Assembly: GCF_030816915.1 (NCBI RefSeq)
Contig: NZ_JAUSYN010000002.1
Span: 3,113,501-3,177,500, forward strand
Source of the DNA: Streptomyces sp. B3I8
Lineage (GTDB): Bacteria > Actinomycetota > Actinomycetes > Streptomycetales > Streptomycetaceae
Length of the DNA: 64,000 nt
Direction: 5' to 3'
Under the pieces are notes generated by a model. The model did no database searches. It was given only the letters and a program-made list of their open reading frames with translations, and was not told the origin of the DNA. Position 1 is the first letter of the stretch; each line of letters begins with the position of its first letter. Position numbers and translations under genes: made by a program. Positions 62,877 through 64,000 of the stretch are shown one piece after another.

Positions 62877-64000
62877 ATGGCTTCAAGGTTCGGTGCTGCT
62901 CAGGTGCTGGTCGCCTCCAATCGGGGGCCCGTCTCGTACGCCGTGCGGGAGGACGGTTCGCTGCACGCCAGGCGGGGCGGTGGCGGGCTGGTCTCCGGGC
63001 TGTCGGCCATCGGGCCGGACGCGGGCGCGCTGTGGGTGTGCTCGGCGCTGGGCGACGGTGACCGCGAGGCGGTGCGGCGCGGGGTCGGCGAGGACGGCGT
63101 ACGGATGCTGGACGTGCCGGCCGACGTGCACGCGGACGCCTACAACGGCATCGCCAACTCCGTGCTCTGGTTCGTGCACCACATGCTGTACCAGACCCCG
63201 TTGGAACCCGTGTTCGATCGGGAGTTCCGGCGCCAGTGGGCCTCGTACGAGACCTACAACCGGGCCTTCGCCGAGGCGCTCGCCGAGGAGGCGGCCGAGG
63301 GCGCGGTCGTGATGGTCCAGGACTACCACCTGACCCTGGTCCCGGGAATGCTCCGGGAACTCCGCCCCGACCTGCGGATCGGGCACTTCTCGCACACCCC
63401 CTGGGCGCCCGTCGACTACTTCCGGATGCTCCCCGACGACATCGCCGAGCAGGTGCTGCGCGGCATGCTCGGCGCCGACCGGCTCGGCTTCCTCACCCAC
63501 CGCTGGGCGGACGCCTTCACCGCGTGCGCGGACGCGGTGGCCGGCGGGCTCGGCGACACCCGGATCGGGGTGCACGGGCTCGGCGCGGACGCCGACTTCC
63601 TGCGCGCCCGCTCGCACGAGGACGACGTGGCGGAGCGGATGACGGCGCTGCGCGAGGAGATCGGCCCGGACCGCAGGACGATCGTCCGGGTCGACCGGAC
63701 CGAACTGTCGAAGAACATCGTGCGCGGACTGCGCGCCTACGAGGAACTGCTCGCCTCGCGGCCCGAGTGGCGCGAGCGGGTGGTGCACGTGGCGTTCGCC
63801 TACCCCTCCCGGCAGGACCTCGCGGTGTACCGGGAGTACACCGACGAGGTGCGGCGGGTGGCCGAGTCGATCAACGCCCGGTACGGCACGGACGGCTGGA
63901 CACCGGTCCTGATGCATGTCGAGGACGACTTCGCACGGTCGCTCGCGGCCTACCGGCTGGCCGATGTGGCGCTGGTCAACCCCGTACGGGACGGGATGAA
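62877..64000 (+). CDS. otsA: trehalose-6-phosphate synthase, 5' part
   Basis: The first 374 residues of a GT20 enzyme, cut by the window end. LVASNRGPVSY near residue 11, NGIANSVLWFVHHMLYQ, VQDYHLTLVPGMLREL and GHFSHTPWAPVDYF are OtsA signatures; RVDRTELSKNI begins the C-terminal nucleotide-sugar domain. It makes trehalose-6-phosphate from UDP- or GDP-glucose and glucose-6-phosphate. A TAGGTT box ends 7 bases before the ATG, so the transcript may be leaderless. With gpgS it forms a compatible-solute pair. Confidence 0.93.
   Translation, partial: MASRFGAAQVLVASNRGPVSYAVREDGSLHARRGGGGLVSGLSAIGPDAGALWVCSALGDGDREAVRRGVGEDGVRMLDVPADVHADAYNGIANSVLWFVHHMLYQTPLEPVFDREFRRQWASYETYNRAFAEALAEEAAEGAVVMVQDYHLTLVPGMLRELRPDLRIGHFSHTPWAPVDYFRMLPDDIAEQVLRGMLGADRLGFLTHRWADAFTACADAVAGGLGDTRIGVHGLGADADFLRARSHEDDVAERMTALREEIGPDRRTIVRVDRTELSKNIVRGLRAYEELLASRPEWRERVVHVAFAYPSRQDLAVYREYTDEVRRVAESINARYGTDGWTPVLMHVEDDFARSLAAYRLADVALVNPVRDGM

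Overview
The window is from a Streptomyces (or very close actinomycete) chromosome. The DNA is very GC-rich, with G or C at most third codon positions, GTG and TTG starts and many GTGA/ATGA stop-start overlaps. The content is typical of the chromosomal core: menaquinone synthesis by the futalosine route, a CIRCE-controlled groEL, XPB-type helicase, HelD-like ATPase, Scr1/DUF397 pairs, GpgS and OtsA. I found no rRNA, tRNA, CRISPR array, transposase or integrase.

Layout. 1-9.7 kb: a cut-off hydrolase, an MmyB-type regulator divergent from an aldo/keto reductase, a TetR regulator divergent from an SDR with a 12-bp inverted repeat over the SDR promoter, a secreted GH5-CBM2 cellulase with a perfect CebR box, a secreted beta-propeller-like protein, an SGNH protein, a dead Uma2 remnant and a second aldo/keto reductase. 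9.7-15.1 kb: a marR-MFS-thpR run, a small RHH protein, and a purine permease with a structured leader beside a DUF2530 protein. 15.3-26.1 kb: a CtpE-like P-type ATPase convergent with a secreted protein, a sacsin/Hsp90-like ATPase beside a DUF3027 gene, and an MFS permease coupled to a DUF2771 lipoprotein. 26.1-29.5 kb: mqnB and mqnD overlapping, a cold-shock-domain protein, a HAD phosphatase.

29.6-38.2 kb is a nucleic-acid block: a helicase-associated protein divergent from XPB helicase, then a HAAS-like membrane protein and a HelD/HelR-type RNA polymerase motor. 38.3-49.9 kb holds cutC, an ECF sigma factor coupled to a CU044_5270 protein, a CPBP protease, a two-component system, murQ with its RpiR regulator, a DUF4031 pair, an MDMPI_N-GNAT fusion, a heptanucleotide minisatellite, a lectin-like secreted protein and an HD phosphohydrolase. 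50-55.6 kb looks accessory: DinB-like, Scr1/DUF397, GNATs, a broken HTH gene and a Uma2 protein. Two neighbouring genes here carry in-frame internal duplications.

55.6-64 kb: an Old Yellow Enzyme homologue, groEL with two tandem CIRCE elements, a small cold-shock protein with a palindrome-rich upstream region, then the most notable locus. This is a threonine-synthase-like gene followed by a CysO-like sulfur-carrier gene, both behind a clear SAM-I (S-box) riboswitch. The arrangement matches the MetM/MetO homocysteine route, in which O-phosphohomoserine receives sulfur from a thiocarboxylated carrier protein, rather than ordinary threonine synthesis. The window closes with gpgS and a cut-off otsA.
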